The position numbers and the translations under genes were made by a program. This document shows, one piece after another, positions 32,320-32,718 of a stretch of 32,718 nucleotides of DNA. How positions within the stretch are numbered: position 1 is the stretch's first letter; each line of letters starts with the position of its first letter. Below the pieces are notes generated by a model. The model was not told the origin of the DNA. It was given only the letters and a program-made list of their open reading frames with translations, and did no database searches. Origin of the DNA: CAVSZB01 sp964420395 (GTDB lineage: Bacteria > Krumholzibacteriota > Krumholzibacteriia > LZORAL124-64-63); contig CAYQTJ010000016.1 of the NCBI GenBank assembly GCA_964420395.1, positions 1 to 32,718 on the forward strand, in the 5' to 3' direction.

Positions 32320-32718
32320 TCAGATGACCGCCAGTTCCTCCGCCGTCAGCGAGAGCGCGCCGTGGTCGTTCTCGACGCGGCCGGTCACCAGGTACGGGCC
32401 GCGCGTGAGCAACAGCCGGCCGTACTGCCGGTAGACGCGCGGGAACAGCGTCACCTCGCACAGCGCCGTTTCGTCCTCGAGGGTGAGGAATTTCATCCGT
32501 TCCCCCGTCTTGCGCACGTGCGCCGGCTTGGCGCAGACGAGCAGCCCCGCCACCTTCACCCGCCGGCCGGCGCGGCCGGGCAGATCGGCGGCCGGCACGG
32601 CGCCCAGGCCGCGCAGCATCCGGCGCAGCGACGCCAGCGGGTGGGCGCTCGGGGTGAGGTCGAGGAGGTCGAGCTCGTGCTGCAGCTTCTCGGCAGGGGT
32701 GAAGTCGGGGAGGGTGGG
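32320..32718 (-). CDS. DnaE-type DNA polymerase III alpha subunit, C-terminal OB-fold part (5' truncated)
   Basis: 133 codons are visible, read from the window edge on the minus strand; the frame is open to 32718. Starts with EKLQHELDLLDLTPSAHPL, the sequence that precedes the C-terminal OB domain of DnaE, and continues with GRRVKVAGLLVCAKPAHVRKTGERM, FLTLEDETALCEVTLFP and TRGPYLVTGRVENDHGALSL. The OB fold binds single-stranded DNA. The short C-terminus right after this domain and the LDLTPSAHPL form suggest the error-prone DnaE2/ImuC type more than the replicative subunit, but the polymerase core is outside the window. Its stop lies two bases from the SthA stop (convergent). Confidence 0.8.
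   Translation of the reverse strand, partial: PTLPDFTPAEKLQHELDLLDLTPSAHPLASLRRMLRGLGAVPAADLPGRAGRRVKVAGLLVCAKPAHVRKTGERMKFLTLEDETALCEVTLFPRVYRQYGRLLLTRGPYLVTGRVENDHGALSLTAEELAVI

Overview
The window is about 70% GC by eye and densely coded. It comes from a diderm (Gram-negative-type) bacterium, shown by an LptD-like outer-membrane C-terminus, lipoprotein and secreted-protein signals and a periplasmic multiheme cytochrome. GTG and TTG starts are frequent, sigma-54 promoters are common, and there is a very large TPR/sigma-54 activator. I cannot place it taxonomically from sequence alone. The mix would fit an FCB-group or neighbouring uncultured lineage (Krumholzibacteriota/Eisenbacteria-like), but that is a guess. 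No rRNA, tRNA, insertion sequence or CRISPR array was seen.

Layout. 1-826: C-terminus of an LptD-like protein. 844-3180: a consensus promoter, then a metallophosphoesterase/tetraheme cytochrome c gene interrupted by one in-frame TGA. That TGA sits where, from memory, relatives have Cys, and a SECIS-like hairpin lies directly downstream, so the gene is read here as a selenoprotein. A secreted protein follows. 3201-5816: a DEDDh exonuclease whose promoter implies a leaderless mRNA, then a small cluster of a 60-aa Cys protein, a zinc-ribbon protein and a beta-barrel-like secreted protein. 5972-14163: a sigma-54 signalling island. It holds a degenerate histidine kinase, a 1491-aa pseudokinase/TPR/AAA+ sigma-54 activator, a small secreted protein, and a REC-HK-ATPase-REC hybrid kinase. 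Two of these genes have good -24/-12 promoters; the second has a near-consensus IHF site upstream and a strongly structured leader.

14241-19397: an iron operon of fur, feoB, a small Cys-rich FeoB companion, and a DtxR-like/FeoA-domain protein whose DNA-reading helix looks lost, followed by alanine racemase and a TerB-like protein. 19532-20764: a third sigma-54 promoter drives a lipoprotein with glycine/tryptophan repeats. A strong hairpin terminator then separates it from a minus-strand pair: an NhaD-type antiporter with a palindromic operator on its promoter, and an unknown partner.

23137-32718: mostly housekeeping. Present are a GT4 glycosyltransferase, a MarC-family membrane protein, a malic enzyme/phosphotransacetylase-like fusion, a three-gene ABC-2 exporter, an SthA-like flavoprotein and the C-terminus of a DnaE-type polymerase subunit on the minus strand. 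The items most worth following up are the UGA-containing cytochrome gene, the multi-degenerate sigma-54 activator with its putative promoters, and the possible pseudoknotted leader RNA.
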